From Zhuqueibacter pondensis (GTDB taxonomy: Bacteria; Zhuqueibacterota; Zhuqueibacteria; Zhuqueibacterales; Zhuqueibacteraceae), in the NCBI GenBank assembly GCA_034505955.1, contig JAPDQK010000010.1, positions 62,001-126,000 of the forward strand: 64,000 nucleotides of DNA, given 5' to 3'. This document shows positions 27,482-36,267 of this stretch, in pieces. Below the pieces are notes generated by a model. The model made no database searches, was not told the origin of the DNA, and saw only the letters and a list, made by a program, of their open reading frames with translations. The position numbers were made by a program, and so were the translations under genes. How positions within the stretch are numbered: the stretch's first letter is position 1; each line of letters starts with the position of its first letter.

Positions 27482-27982
27482 TTGCCTGATACCTTGGGCG
27501 AGAACGATGTTTTTGTCGGATTTTATATCGACAAACTTGACTGGAGTTATGCCAAGGATAAAAACTATGAGCAATGGGCGAAAGAGTATGTCGGGCACTG
27601 GGCCGCACATGGGTTGTTTTATGACAAGAAAAAGGGGCTCTGGTCGTATGGAATTTTTGACTTACTTACCGATGAAAAAGTTGCTTATACCGAGGAGTTA
27701 TATTCCAAGAAAACCAGCGAGGGCAAACAACCCATCAAAGTTTATGGTAAAGACGGTTTCTTTATTTCACGCCGAATGCTCAATTGGGAAACTTGAGAGA
27801 TTTATTGGCATCCCACTGAGGTAAACTTTCCGATTGGGAGATATGTCTGCATGGTTGACAATATCGGAGATTCCTGGTTAAGCAAAAACGAGCTGATTGC
27901 GCGGGCGGAGTCTTTTCAGTTCGAAAAAGGAGGATACCACAAAATTGTCAGCGCAGAAATGGATTCAACTCGATCGAATTGA
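27482..27982 (+). pseudogene. Unknown gene interrupted by one in-frame TGA
   Basis: Two open segments in the same frame, 27482-27796 and 27797-27982, are separated only by TGA at 27794-27796. Read through, they give about 166 residues of consistent, globular-looking protein (VFVGFYIDKLDWSY, WAKEYVGHWAAHG, then after the stop EIYWHPTEVNFPIGRYV and DNIGDSWLSKNELI). No good start is present: family-like sequence begins right after an upstream TAA, and the first usable codon is TTG. The simplest reading is a decayed, N-truncated gene of unknown family. Stop-codon readthrough or a sequencing error are alternatives. Confidence 0.5.
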
Positions 27983-27994
27983 GAAGGAGAATTT

Positions 27995-28279
27995 ATGAAC
28001 CGGTTTTGCATTTTATGCCCTGGCGTGATTGTGCTGGTCGTCACTTCGGTTTCTGCGGTGGCCCAGACGTTGGATCTGACCGAACCGCTCACGGCCGAAA
28101 CACGCGTGCAGTACGAAGCTTTTGTCAAATTGCATGCCCCCAAGGAAGAGGCCTTTGTGGCGGTCCAACGAATCGCCGCGCCGTATATTCAAGCGCGGCA
28201 ATTCATAAGCTCGGCCAATCATACACGCCATGCTTTTTGCATAAATATTCAGTTACCATCACCCTGGTATAAAACATAA
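27995..28279 (+). CDS. Probable truncated secreted protein
   Basis: A 94-aa frame with GAAGGAGAA seven bases upstream of the ATG and a signal peptide (FCILCPGVIVLVVTSVSAVAQ, cleavage expected near residue 24). The following 45 residues (QTLDLTEPLTAETRVQYEAF onward) look like a real mature N-terminus. The last 25 residues are not protein-like in pattern, and the frame ends just before the next gene. It is most likely the 5' stub of a longer secreted protein cut by deletion. Confidence 0.4.
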   Translation: MNRFCILCPGVIVLVVTSVSAVAQTLDLTEPLTAETRVQYEAFVKLHAPKEEAFVAVQRIAAPYIQARQFISSANHTRHAFCINIQLPSPWYKT

Positions 28280-28290
28280 GGAGGGGTCCA

Positions 28291-28596
28291 ATGCAATGCG
28301 AAAGATGTGGTGAAGTATATCCCTCGCAATACTATTTCAAAGACGAGGGCAAGACGCGCAGATTAATATGCACGAAATGCGCCAATTCATTGACACCGGA
28401 GGAGATCGAGCATTTCCTCCACGAACCCAAGCCTGAACAAAGTAAAACCGAGACCGGAGTGGCCTCCTTGAGCACAAAATCCGGGCATAAATCCGGGAGC
28501 ATGGCCATTGAAGATGAAATTACCTATATCATTAACCGACTGAATGAAATCGAAAATCGATTGCCGAACAGTAACATCATTCAACGGCGGCGGTGA
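28291..28596 (+). CDS. Small zinc-ribbon protein
   Basis: A 101-aa protein with GGAGGGG six bases upstream of its ATG. CERC at 3-6 and CTKC at about 27-30 form a likely zinc ribbon. A linker rich in S, K and E follows, then a C-terminal helix (ITYIINRLNEIENRL). The family is unknown; it resembles small zinc-ribbon proteins of the transcription or translation accessory kind. It stands between the truncated secreted gene and the OmpA-family gene. Confidence 0.65.
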   Translation: MQCERCGEVYPSQYYFKDEGKTRRLICTKCANSLTPEEIEHFLHEPKPEQSKTETGVASLSTKSGHKSGSMAIEDEITYIINRLNEIENRLPNSNIIQRRR

Positions 28597-28756
28597 TTTA
28601 TGGGATCATTCTGGCATTTTTTTTAATTATTGGGTTGCTAAGCGCACTTGTAGGATGATTGGATAAAAAGCATGTGTGGGACGACTTGATGTGATTAAGG
28701 CATCACGTTGTGTCGGAAAACTGCTGTAACATAAATCATTTTCTTGTGAGGTCAAC

Positions 28757-30562
28757 ATGTTCAAGACAAAAGTTTCCGGGCTTGGCTATATGAGGAAGAT
28801 GGTAGTGGCTGGCTTCGGGGTCATGGCCCCGTGGCTGCTAATCGATTTCGCTCATAGCCAGGAAATACCCCTGTCCTCGGGTACGCGGTTGGAGAGCAAA
28901 ACTCTTGCAACCGATTCGGTTGACACCATGCAGGTGATCAATTTGGGAAGCAAAGTAAACTCGGCTTTTGGCGACTATCGCCCGCGCATTTCCACCGACG
29001 GGAAAACCATTTATTTCTGCCGAAAAATCAGAGATGAGAAGGCCGAAAAGGCTTTTTATAAATATTTCGGCATGAGTTATCAGGTTTTTAGCGCCTTGCC
29101 GGATGATCAGCGCGAAAGTCGAGTTCAGAAAGTCATTTCCAAAATGGATCTGATCGAACGTCTTAAATGTATCTTGGAGATCCGCATGGTTGACGGGCAG
29201 GAAGAAATTTACGTATCACATCTCGAAAATGGTGACTGGACCGAAGCCGTCAGCGCCGGCAGTGTGTTGAACAGTGAAGATAACCACGAAGGCCCGGAAT
29301 CGATCTCCACCGACAACAATCAGTTTTTCATCTTCAAGGGAGGAGACATTTATCTGTCAAGGAATTTGGGGACGACGTGGGGTGTGCCCCAAAAACTCGA
29401 AAAGCCGATCAATTCCGACTCTTGGGACGCTGATATATGCTTCTCCGCGGACGGCATGACTTTATTTTTTGCCTCCCAGCGACCGGGATTTACCACCAGT
29501 GCCACTGACACTGCCAAAAACATCGATATTTGGGTAACAACGCAGAAAGAGGGCCAGTGGACCGAACCGGTGAATCTCGGCCCGATCATCAATACGCCCA
29601 AAACGGATCGTACACCTTTTCTGCATGCCGATGGCAAAACGTTGTATTTCGCCTCTGACGGGCACCCAGGCAAAGGCGGGCTCGACCTCTTCAAAACGAC
29701 CCGGCTCAGTGACTCTTCGTGGACGCAATGGTCTGTGCCAACCAATCTGGCGCGATTGAATACACCTGACAATGATTGGGATCTAACCATGCCGGCGAAC
29801 AGCGAATGGGCCTACTTTAGCTCTGAGAAGTCTGAAGGGTTTGGCAAAAACGACATCTACAAGGTCCGTGTCGATTCCACCATCGAACCGGCCCGATCGG
29901 TCACTCTGATCTCGGGTATTGTCACCTCCAACAATGGCGAACCTCTTGAAGCAGAAATCCGGTGGGAAGATTTGGCCACCGGCAAACAAATGGGGATTGC
30001 CACAAGTAATCCAATGACCGGTGAATACACGATTGCTTTGCCTGCCGGTCGCCGATATGGTTATTACGCCACGAAAGAAAATTATTGGGATAAATCCGAG
30101 AATATCGACCTCACCAATTTGCGGCATTACAAAGAAACAAAGGTGAACATTCAACTGATCCCCATTGCGAAAGTGGCAGCCACAGAAACGGCGCAATCCA
30201 AACCACCGGAAATAGTCCTGAAAAACATCTTTTTTGATTTTGACAGCGCGAATTTGCGCGAAGACTCAAATTCCGAGCTGAATCGCCTGGCCGAAAAGCT
30301 GGCGAAGTATCATGAGATTAGCATAGAAATCCAAGGCCATACAGACAGCGTCGGCACGGATGCTTATAATAAAGAATTGTCAGAAAAACGCGCTCATGCG
30401 GTAAAGGACTATTTACTCTCGAAAGGAATCAGTCCCAAGCGCCTCATGGCAGTTGGGTATGGTGAGGACCGGCCGATTGCCAGTAACGCCACTGAAGAAG
30501 GCCGTCAAAGCAACCGCCGGGTTTCGTTTGTCCAGATTCAGTCTGTCGCCAAAAGAGAATAA
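28757..30562 (+). CDS. OmpA-family protein with PD40 beta-propeller repeats
   Basis: A 601-aa envelope protein. An N-terminal signal stretch (MVVAGFGVMAPWLLIDFAHS) is followed by PD40/WD40-like propeller repeats (about 60-385, recurring RISTDGKTIYFCR-, FSADGMTLFFAS- and HADGKTLYFASDG-type motifs). A carboxypeptidase-regulatory-like beta domain (about 390-470) and a C-terminal OmpA peptidoglycan-binding domain (about 490-598, FFDFDSANLREDS and GHTDSVGTDAYN) complete it. This layout is common in Bacteroidota and relatives, where it tethers the outer membrane to the wall. GAGGT lies five bases before the start. The sigma-factor gene follows after 130 bases. Confidence 0.9.
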   Translation: MFKTKVSGLGYMRKMVVAGFGVMAPWLLIDFAHSQEIPLSSGTRLESKTLATDSVDTMQVINLGSKVNSAFGDYRPRISTDGKTIYFCRKIRDEKAEKAFYKYFGMSYQVFSALPDDQRESRVQKVISKMDLIERLKCILEIRMVDGQEEIYVSHLENGDWTEAVSAGSVLNSEDNHEGPESISTDNNQFFIFKGGDIYLSRNLGTTWGVPQKLEKPINSDSWDADICFSADGMTLFFASQRPGFTTSATDTAKNIDIWVTTQKEGQWTEPVNLGPIINTPKTDRTPFLHADGKTLYFASDGHPGKGGLDLFKTTRLSDSSWTQWSVPTNLARLNTPDNDWDLTMPANSEWAYFSSEKSEGFGKNDIYKVRVDSTIEPARSVTLISGIVTSNNGEPLEAEIRWEDLATGKQMGIATSNPMTGEYTIALPAGRRYGYYATKENYWDKSENIDLTNLRHYKETKVNIQLIPIAKVAATETAQSKPPEIVLKNIFFDFDSANLREDSNSELNRLAEKLAKYHEISIEIQGHTDSVGTDAYNKELSEKRAHAVKDYLLSKGISPKRLMAVGYGEDRPIASNATEEGRQSNRRVSFVQIQSVAKRE

Positions 30563-30692
30563 TGAAGACCCGCCTTGGATTTTTTCTGCCAATCAATATA
30601 TCGAACGTTGTTTGGATTGGCGAGCAGATGATTTGCCAACTAGATCGTGGTTGTTTGTAGACTTACACTGGGTAAAACCCAGGGCAGCCGCC

Positions 30693-31313
30693 ATGGAAGA
30701 GGTAACTATAAAAAAAATCCTCGCCCTTCTTGAGCAGGCAAAAAAAGACGACGCAAAGGCGAGAGAAGAATTTTTTGCGCATCTGCGAAAACTCTATCTG
30801 TCGCGAACAAGAAACATCCTTTGGTCGCGTTATGGCTCTTTCAAACATCGAAACGAGCTGGAAAAAGATGCGGAAGATATCGTTCAAGTATTTTGTCTGA
30901 CAGTGTTAACCAAATGGGAAAAAGTTGAGCGCGCAGAAAATGGTTATTTCATTCGATGGGCCAATGTTGTTCACCATCATATTATCGGTGCCTATGTTCG
31001 CGGCAACAGAAGATGGCGGGAGTTATTTGATTTGAAGGACGAATCGACGTCGGATATTTACGATGCTGATTCTCACGAGGAAGACCAAGTGGCGCTGAGG
31101 GATCAGATCGAACGAATGACCGGGGCAATCAAAAAGCTTTCGGAAACATGTCAGAAAATTCTGGGATTTTTTCTGGAAGCTCTGTCAAAAGATGAGATTT
31201 GGGAAAAATTTCCCAACGAGGATCGTAACGTGCTTTATAAACGCCTCCACGATTGTCGGGTGAAGCTGAAAAAACTCTTGGAAGCGAACGGAATTGACTA
31301 TGCCATGTACTAA
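30693..31313 (+). CDS. ECF-like RNA polymerase sigma factor
   Basis: A 206-aa sigma-70-family factor. Region 2 spans about 15-110 (EKDAEDIVQVFCLTVLTKW, then YFIRWANVVHHHIIGAYVRG) and region 4 about 140-200 (LSETCQKILGFFLEALS and a helix-turn-helix with VLYKRLHDCRVKLKKLL). I placed the start at 30693, since the open frame upstream overlaps the OmpA-family gene and is not sigma-like. The last 14 bases overlap the next gene, an anti-sigma protein, so the two are translationally coupled and act as a regulatory pair. Confidence 0.85.
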   Translation: MEEVTIKKILALLEQAKKDDAKAREEFFAHLRKLYLSRTRNILWSRYGSFKHRNELEKDAEDIVQVFCLTVLTKWEKVERAENGYFIRWANVVHHHIIGAYVRGNRRWRELFDLKDESTSDIYDADSHEEDQVALRDQIERMTGAIKKLSETCQKILGFFLEALSKDEIWEKFPNEDRNVLYKRLHDCRVKLKKLLEANGIDYAMY

Positions 31314-32142
31314 TCCCGAAATCGGCAAGCTGATCTTCATGTACGAACTCAAATTGCTTTCCGACGAGGAGCGCGAGCGTTTCGAGGATCACTTGCTGGC
31401 ATGCGAGCACTGTTTTGATGAACTCTGGCGCTTTTCGCCGGTGATCAGCGGGATGGAAGAACACCGCGCGCAAATATTGGCGACTTTGGAACCAGCGGTG
31501 CAGGAGGATTTTCAGATTCGGCGGCGTCCGGTCATCGAGAAGATTCGTGACCTCATTGCCTCGTTACAACCCTTCCTTCGGCCGGCCCCGATTGGATTTG
31601 CCTTGGCCACCACCGTGGCCATTTTCATCGCCCTGCTTTTCCTTTTCCCACGCGTGAATTATGCACCGCTCGCCGAAGTTACCCGCGAACCTTATACGCT
31701 CTTCCAGATTATGGGGACATCCGACAGTCTGGACAGCGCACAACTATTCTCACAGGGGATGAGCTACTATCGCAACGGTGAAGATTCTGCGGCGGTGCGG
31801 TTGTTACAGCAGGCGCATCGCTTAAATCCGACGAATGCAGCCACGCTTTTTTATCTTGGAGTTTCTTATCTGCAGTTGGGCCAGTTCGATTCCGCCAGCA
31901 CGGCGTTTTCCAAAGGACTAGCGCTGAAGGATTCGCTTTATGAGGAACGGTTTCTCTGGTATGATGGCAATGCCCGGTTGGCAAAAAACGACGAGGCTGG
32001 CGCGTTGCAACGTTTCGAAGCAGTCAAAACGCGCGCCGCAAAATACGCCGCACGCGCTGAAACAAAAATCCGCCAAATTCGACAGGCGCAAAAAGATCAT
32101 GCTCTCCGCTATTTTTTTCAGAAAATACGAGAGGAGTTTTGA
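31300..32142 (+). CDS. Zinc-finger anti-sigma factor with TPR domain
   Basis: A 280-aa protein. The N-terminus has an anti-sigma zinc-finger motif (H31, C35, C38 in FEDHLLACEHC), a linker, one transmembrane helix (about 88-110, ALATTVAIFIALLFLF) and a C-terminal extracytoplasmic TPR region (about 140-260, SYYRNGEDSAAVRLLQQAHR, FYLGVSYLQLGQFDSA). It should hold the upstream sigma factor at the membrane until a periplasmic signal arrives through the TPR part. The start at 31300 is preferred over a TTG two codons earlier. The 14-base overlap with the sigma gene supports the pairing. Confidence 0.85.
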   Translation: MPCTNPEIGKLIFMYELKLLSDEERERFEDHLLACEHCFDELWRFSPVISGMEEHRAQILATLEPAVQEDFQIRRRPVIEKIRDLIASLQPFLRPAPIGFALATTVAIFIALLFLFPRVNYAPLAEVTREPYTLFQIMGTSDSLDSAQLFSQGMSYYRNGEDSAAVRLLQQAHRLNPTNAATLFYLGVSYLQLGQFDSASTAFSKGLALKDSLYEERFLWYDGNARLAKNDEAGALQRFEAVKTRAAKYAARAETKIRQIRQAQKDHALRYFFQKIREEF

Positions 32143-32253
32143 ATCGAACGGGGCAAATCCGACTTTATGAGGTGACCCGTTGCGCGCGCCCATTCGACGC
32201 GTGGAGGCGGGACGAGAAATGATTTCTATTTGCCGGGGAATTTACTGAGTCTG

Positions 32254-32712
32254 TCAACTGACTGCTGGCTCCGGCTGCTGCCGCAAGCGATAAATCATTT
32301 CTTTGAGGTTGTCACATTGGCAGGCGTTTTGATAGACGACACAGGTGCGGCAATTATCCGCCCGGCAAGTTGCAGGAATTTCTGGTTTCATGATCCAGCA
32401 AGGGCGCATCGCGCCGTGAAATGCCGGACAGTTCTCTCTTTCTGCCTGCGTACAGTGACGCCATTCCCAGCACGGCATGAGGGCCAACAATCTGCGAATA
32501 CCCTCGAGATTGAGGCCCTGCTCTTTAATCAGGCGACGAATGCAGCCGATCCAGTGCAGATCAGAGCCGTTGAAAACCCTCTGCCCTGTCGGGGTTTTTT
32601 CCGTGATTAAAATTCCCTCCCTTTCATACATGCGAATGGTCTCAACGGCAATATTGAGCCTCTTCGCCACCTGCCCGATTTTGAGCCAAGTCTTTTCCGG
32701 CATTCTCGTCAT
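32254..32712 (-). CDS. MerR-family regulator with cysteine-rich C-terminus
   Basis: A 152-aa protein. The N-terminal MerR DNA-binding domain (KIGQVAKRLNIAVETIRMYE, about 11-30) is followed by the expected wing and dimerisation helix. The C-terminal half carries nine cysteines (C-x5-C, ENC, RPC, ATC, DNC, RTC, NAC, QC), far more than the usual effector region, suggesting metal, [Fe-S] or redox sensing. It lies 72 bases downstream of the DHOD-like gene, on the same strand as the nifJ operon, so it might regulate iron-sulfur or anaerobic functions there. That link is inference. An in-frame ATG three codons in is an alternative start. Confidence 0.8.
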   Translation of the reverse strand: MTRMPEKTWLKIGQVAKRLNIAVETIRMYEREGILITEKTPTGQRVFNGSDLHWIGCIRRLIKEQGLNLEGIRRLLALMPCWEWRHCTQAERENCPAFHGAMRPCWIMKPEIPATCRADNCRTCVVYQNACQCDNLKEMIYRLRQQPEPAVS

Positions 32713-32784
32713 CGTATTTTCCTGTGGTCAGATTCACTGCAAAGTTACCGGGCCGGTTCAAAACAAGTTGCAGACGTATTATGG

Positions 32785-33774
32785 TCACATATATCGTTGC
32801 AACGCCTTTATATAGTTTGCCCGCTCGAACGCAGCAGGCTCGGCCACAGACTTCTGGCTCATGCTTCCCTGCATTTGCCGGACGGATTCATATTCATGCT
32901 CTTCCATCCAAATTTCCATATCCCTCAATATTTGACGAACATGTCCGATCCCATTGTGCAGCAACGCCGAAGCCATCATCGTAACTTTGGCGCCTGCCAT
33001 CAAAGCTTTTAGAACATCTTGTGCCGAGTGGATGCCGCTGGTGGCCGCGAGATCGGCTTTCACCTGCCCGTAGAGAATGGCAATCCAGCGCAGGGGCAGA
33101 CGCAGCGCATGTGGTGTGCTCAGGATGATGTTGGGCACCACCTCGAGTTGCTCGAGATCAATATCTGGTTGATAGAAGCGGTTAAATAATACCAAGGCAT
33201 CAGCGCCGGCGGCGTCGAATCGCCTGGCCATATTCACCATCGCGCTAAAAAAGGGGCTGAGCTTGAGCGCAACGGGAATTTTGACACTGGCCTTGACCGC
33301 TTTCAACGTGTCCAGATACATTCCTTCGACATCGTTACCGGAGAGTGCCGGATCAGTCGGAATATAATAGATATTCAGCTCGATCGCGTTGGCGCCGGCG
33401 GCCTCGATTTTGCGCGCATAGTTGATCCAGCCACCGGTTGAGACGCCATTCAAGCTGCCGATAATCGGAATATCCACTGCGGCCCTGGCTTGGCGGATAT
33501 GCTCGAGATATCCTTCCGGCCCGACATAAAATTCCTCCGGCTGCGGGAAGTAACTCAACGCCTCGGCATAACTTTCTGTGCCATAGGTCAGGAAATGGTC
33601 CAGCTCACGCGTTTCATGAAGAATTTCTTCCTCAAAAAGCGAAAAGAGCACGATGGCTGAAGCACCGGCGTCCTCCAGCTTGCGAATATTATCAATGGTT
33701 CGTGACAACGGTGAAGCTGAGGCCACGAGCGGATTTTTCAATTTCATGCCGAGGTAGGTCGTGGTGAGATCCAT
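32785..33774 (-). CDS. Dihydroorotate dehydrogenase-like flavoprotein
   Basis: A 329-aa FMN-binding TIM-barrel of the dihydroorotate dehydrogenase-like family. The opening LTTTYLGMKLKNPLVASASP and internal IPIIGSLNGVS, ANAIELNIYY, VALKLSPFFS and ATSGIHSAQDVLKALMAGA mark the barrel strands that contact flavin. Stand-alone members of this group frequently neighbour pyruvate:ferredoxin oxidoreductase genes, as here (nifJ four genes upstream). They are not the canonical PyrD, and no other pyrimidine gene is in the window. It closes the operon, with 23 bases between it and the TPR gene. Confidence 0.85.
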   Translation of the reverse strand: MDLTTTYLGMKLKNPLVASASPLSRTIDNIRKLEDAGASAIVLFSLFEEEILHETRELDHFLTYGTESYAEALSYFPQPEEFYVGPEGYLEHIRQARAAVDIPIIGSLNGVSTGGWINYARKIEAAGANAIELNIYYIPTDPALSGNDVEGMYLDTLKAVKASVKIPVALKLSPFFSAMVNMARRFDAAGADALVLFNRFYQPDIDLEQLEVVPNIILSTPHALRLPLRWIAILYGQVKADLAATSGIHSAQDVLKALMAGAKVTMMASALLHNGIGHVRQILRDMEIWMEEHEYESVRQMQGSMSQKSVAEPAAFERANYIKALQRYM

Positions 33775-33797
33775 GTATCATCCTTTCTGTTTTTTGA

Positions 33798-35453
33798 CTA
33801 TTGTGGCGAAAGCAGCTCCAAATTCCTCTTTGCCTCTTTGTTTTTAGGATCGAGTCTCAACACGACTTTGTATTCCGTGATGGCTTCGTCGTGCCGGTCG
33901 GCGAGGGCATAAGCCTGTGCTCTCCAGAGCCGTGTTTGCGGATTGTCATCCTTGAGCTTGATCGAGGCGGTCAGCACTTCAATCGCATCGGGATATTTTT
34001 TGTCGAGCAACAGTGCAAAGCCGATATACCCTTCGGCCTCGGCCAGCTCGTTTTTGTATTTTTCCGGCGTGCTTCCCGCCAGTTTTACCAGGATCTCAAA
34101 TTCTTTCCTGGCCTGCTGCAGGGAGTCCATCTGCATGAGCGTGCGGCCGAGAAAGAGATGTCCCTGGACATAATCCGGCTTCAGCTTCAGCGCACGCTTC
34201 AAGGCGAAATGTGCCGGACTCCATTTTGCCAGTGCCATGTTGCATAATGCGTAATTGACATAGCCACTGACCGAAGTCGTATCCTCCTTGATTTTTTGCT
34301 CAAAGACCGCAGCGGCTTTGTCGAATTTGCGCATGCGCATATAAGTGGCGCCGAGATCGGTTAATAATTCTGTTCCGCTCGCACCCGCCTGTCGTGCCTC
34401 TTCCAGCGTGAGCACAGCCAGTGAATCATTTTTCGTTTCCACGTAGGCCTTGCCAAGCTGCTTCAGGTCATCGGTCTGCAACTTGTCCAGTCGACTGAGC
34501 GTCTGGTAGGTCACGACCGCCTGTTCATACTCGCGCAACTTGACATGAGCGTCGGCAAGCATTCGCAGCGCTTTGACCGAACCTGGCTCGAATTTCAAAA
34601 CCTGCTGCGCCGCCGGCACCACCTCTTTGTACTGTTTGCTGGAATGCAGCGACTCCATATACATCGACCAGGCTTCCTGGGAATTCGGATTGCGCCGAAC
34701 ATAGGTTTTCAGCAGCTTGGCGGAACTGGGATATCGTTTGGCGGCAAAGTAAAGCTTCGACAATTCGAACAATGCCACCTGATTGGTCGTATCCATATTA
34801 ACGACCCGCTGGTAGGCTCTCGCCGCATCGTCATACCGGCGTTCCGAAAAATACGCTTTGGCAAGCTTGTGCTGCAAGCTTGCCTGCAGGGTATCCAGCT
34901 CGGTTGCCCTCTCATATTCCATGATGGCCATGACCGTGCCGCCCTGCTTGATATAAAGGTCGCCTAAAGCCTCGTACGGTGCAGGATTATTCGGGTCAGC
35001 TCTTTTGGCTTGTTCGAACGCCACCATGGCCTTGTCCAGTGAATCGCTTGCAACCAGGGCTTCGGCAAGTATGGTCAATAAGTTCGGATTCTGCTTGTTG
35101 TATTTCATCCCGGCACGCACAGTCATTTTGGCTTCGTCGAAATTCTTGCGTACCAGGCTTGCTTTCGCCAGCAGCACATACCCTTCGGCAGCTTTCTTGT
35201 CCAGGTCAAGAATCTTTTGACCGGCGACTGCCGCAGAATCCAGATTCCCAGCTTGGAGATATGCCTCTCCCAACAAAAACCAAGCAGCGGTATTTTTTGG
35301 GAAACTGACCACAGCTTTTCGCAGCTCAACCAACGCTTCTGCAGTGTTTCCTTGTTGTAAGAGTTGCTTTCCTTTTGCGACTTGTGGTTGGGCAAATGCC
35401 GGGAGGCATTGAACGATCAACATCCCGATGACAAGTAAGATCGTGCGTTTCAT
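33798..35453 (-). CDS. Secreted TPR protein
   Basis: A 551-aa protein with a signal peptide (ILLVIGMLIVQCLPAFA, cleaved near residue 21) and about fifteen tetratricopeptide repeats covering nearly the whole mature chain (for example LLQQGNTAEALVELRKAV and AYFSERRYDDAARAYQRVV). It is probably periplasmic and a protein-protein interaction scaffold. GGAGT sits before the start. It lies 12 bases after the TonB gene, so the two are probably cotranscribed and may act together at the envelope. Confidence 0.85.
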   Translation of the reverse strand: MKRTILLVIGMLIVQCLPAFAQPQVAKGKQLLQQGNTAEALVELRKAVVSFPKNTAAWFLLGEAYLQAGNLDSAAVAGQKILDLDKKAAEGYVLLAKASLVRKNFDEAKMTVRAGMKYNKQNPNLLTILAEALVASDSLDKAMVAFEQAKRADPNNPAPYEALGDLYIKQGGTVMAIMEYERATELDTLQASLQHKLAKAYFSERRYDDAARAYQRVVNMDTTNQVALFELSKLYFAAKRYPSSAKLLKTYVRRNPNSQEAWSMYMESLHSSKQYKEVVPAAQQVLKFEPGSVKALRMLADAHVKLREYEQAVVTYQTLSRLDKLQTDDLKQLGKAYVETKNDSLAVLTLEEARQAGASGTELLTDLGATYMRMRKFDKAAAVFEQKIKEDTTSVSGYVNYALCNMALAKWSPAHFALKRALKLKPDYVQGHLFLGRTLMQMDSLQQARKEFEILVKLAGSTPEKYKNELAEAEGYIGFALLLDKKYPDAIEVLTASIKLKDDNPQTRLWRAQAYALADRHDEAITEYKVVLRLDPKNKEAKRNLELLSPQ

Positions 35454-35465
35454 CAGGAAATACTC

Positions 35466-36218
35466 CTACTGGTTAGCCTCTTTGAGTGAAAAATTGAACG
35501 TCAACGTTGACCACACGTCGACCGGGCCGAGCTTCATCATTGCCGGGGTGAATTCCCACTGTTTTGCCGCAGCGACCGCCGCTTCATTCAGGATCTCCAC
35601 CGCACCTTTCAGCACCTGCACTTCTTTGACCTTGCCCTTTTTGTCGATCCAAACCTTGACGATGACCTTGCCTTCGATGCCCGCTTTGCGCGCCAGCTCG
35701 GGATAGGTCGGCTCGACGCGTTTGATCACCGCTGGAGGCTTCTCAAACGGAACAAAATCAGGCGGCGGACCTTCGTCTTCTTCAATCTTCAGATCCTGCT
35801 CTTCCGCCACGACCTGAGTTTGCCCACCACCGATCTCGGACGTCACCGGGCCAACATACTGGCTCATTTCTGTCTGAGTGGCGATGGTTTGCTCCGGATT
35901 CACCAAAGCATCAGGCACCGGCACCGGTATACCAATACTCGGCTTCACCGCAGCAGCGGAAACCGCGAGGCTCGCCGCTACGACCGATTTGATGTCGGTC
36001 AGGGATGGTGGCGGTCCCAACTCGCTGTATTTGACGATGCGCACGGTTCTGACCGGCGGCTCTTCTTTTTGAAGATAGACGGCGCTCCAGTAGCAGCCAA
36101 CAAAGAAAAAGTGAAGCACCGCCGCAATCAACAATGCGCGGGTCAAATATTTTTGGTAAACTTTTTTGAGCTCTGTGGCTCCGTAAGGAAATTGAACCAT
36201 GTCTAAGAAGGCAGCCAT
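35466..36218 (-). CDS. tonB: TonB-family energy transducer
   Basis: A 250-aa protein. A cytoplasmic N-terminus precedes one transmembrane helix (ALLIAAVLHFFFVGCYWSAVYL, about 28-49). A periplasmic linker with proline-rich stretches (GPPPSL, EGPPPDFVPFEKPPA) follows, then the C-terminal TonB domain (about 165-245, PTYPELARKAGIEGKVIVKV, then KQWEFTPAM). It transmits proton-motive force to outer-membrane receptors. GGAGG is five bases before the ATG. ExbB/ExbD genes are not in the window. Confidence 0.9.
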   Translation of the reverse strand: MAAFLDMVQFPYGATELKKVYQKYLTRALLIAAVLHFFFVGCYWSAVYLQKEEPPVRTVRIVKYSELGPPPSLTDIKSVVAASLAVSAAAVKPSIGIPVPVPDALVNPEQTIATQTEMSQYVGPVTSEIGGGQTQVVAEEQDLKIEEDEGPPPDFVPFEKPPAVIKRVEPTYPELARKAGIEGKVIVKVWIDKKGKVKEVQVLKGAVEILNEAAVAAAKQWEFTPAMMKLGPVDVWSTLTFNFSLKEANQ

Positions 36219-36267
36219 AATAACCTCCTTTTGTTAATCGAATCCGTTGGTGACAACGGTGTCTTTT

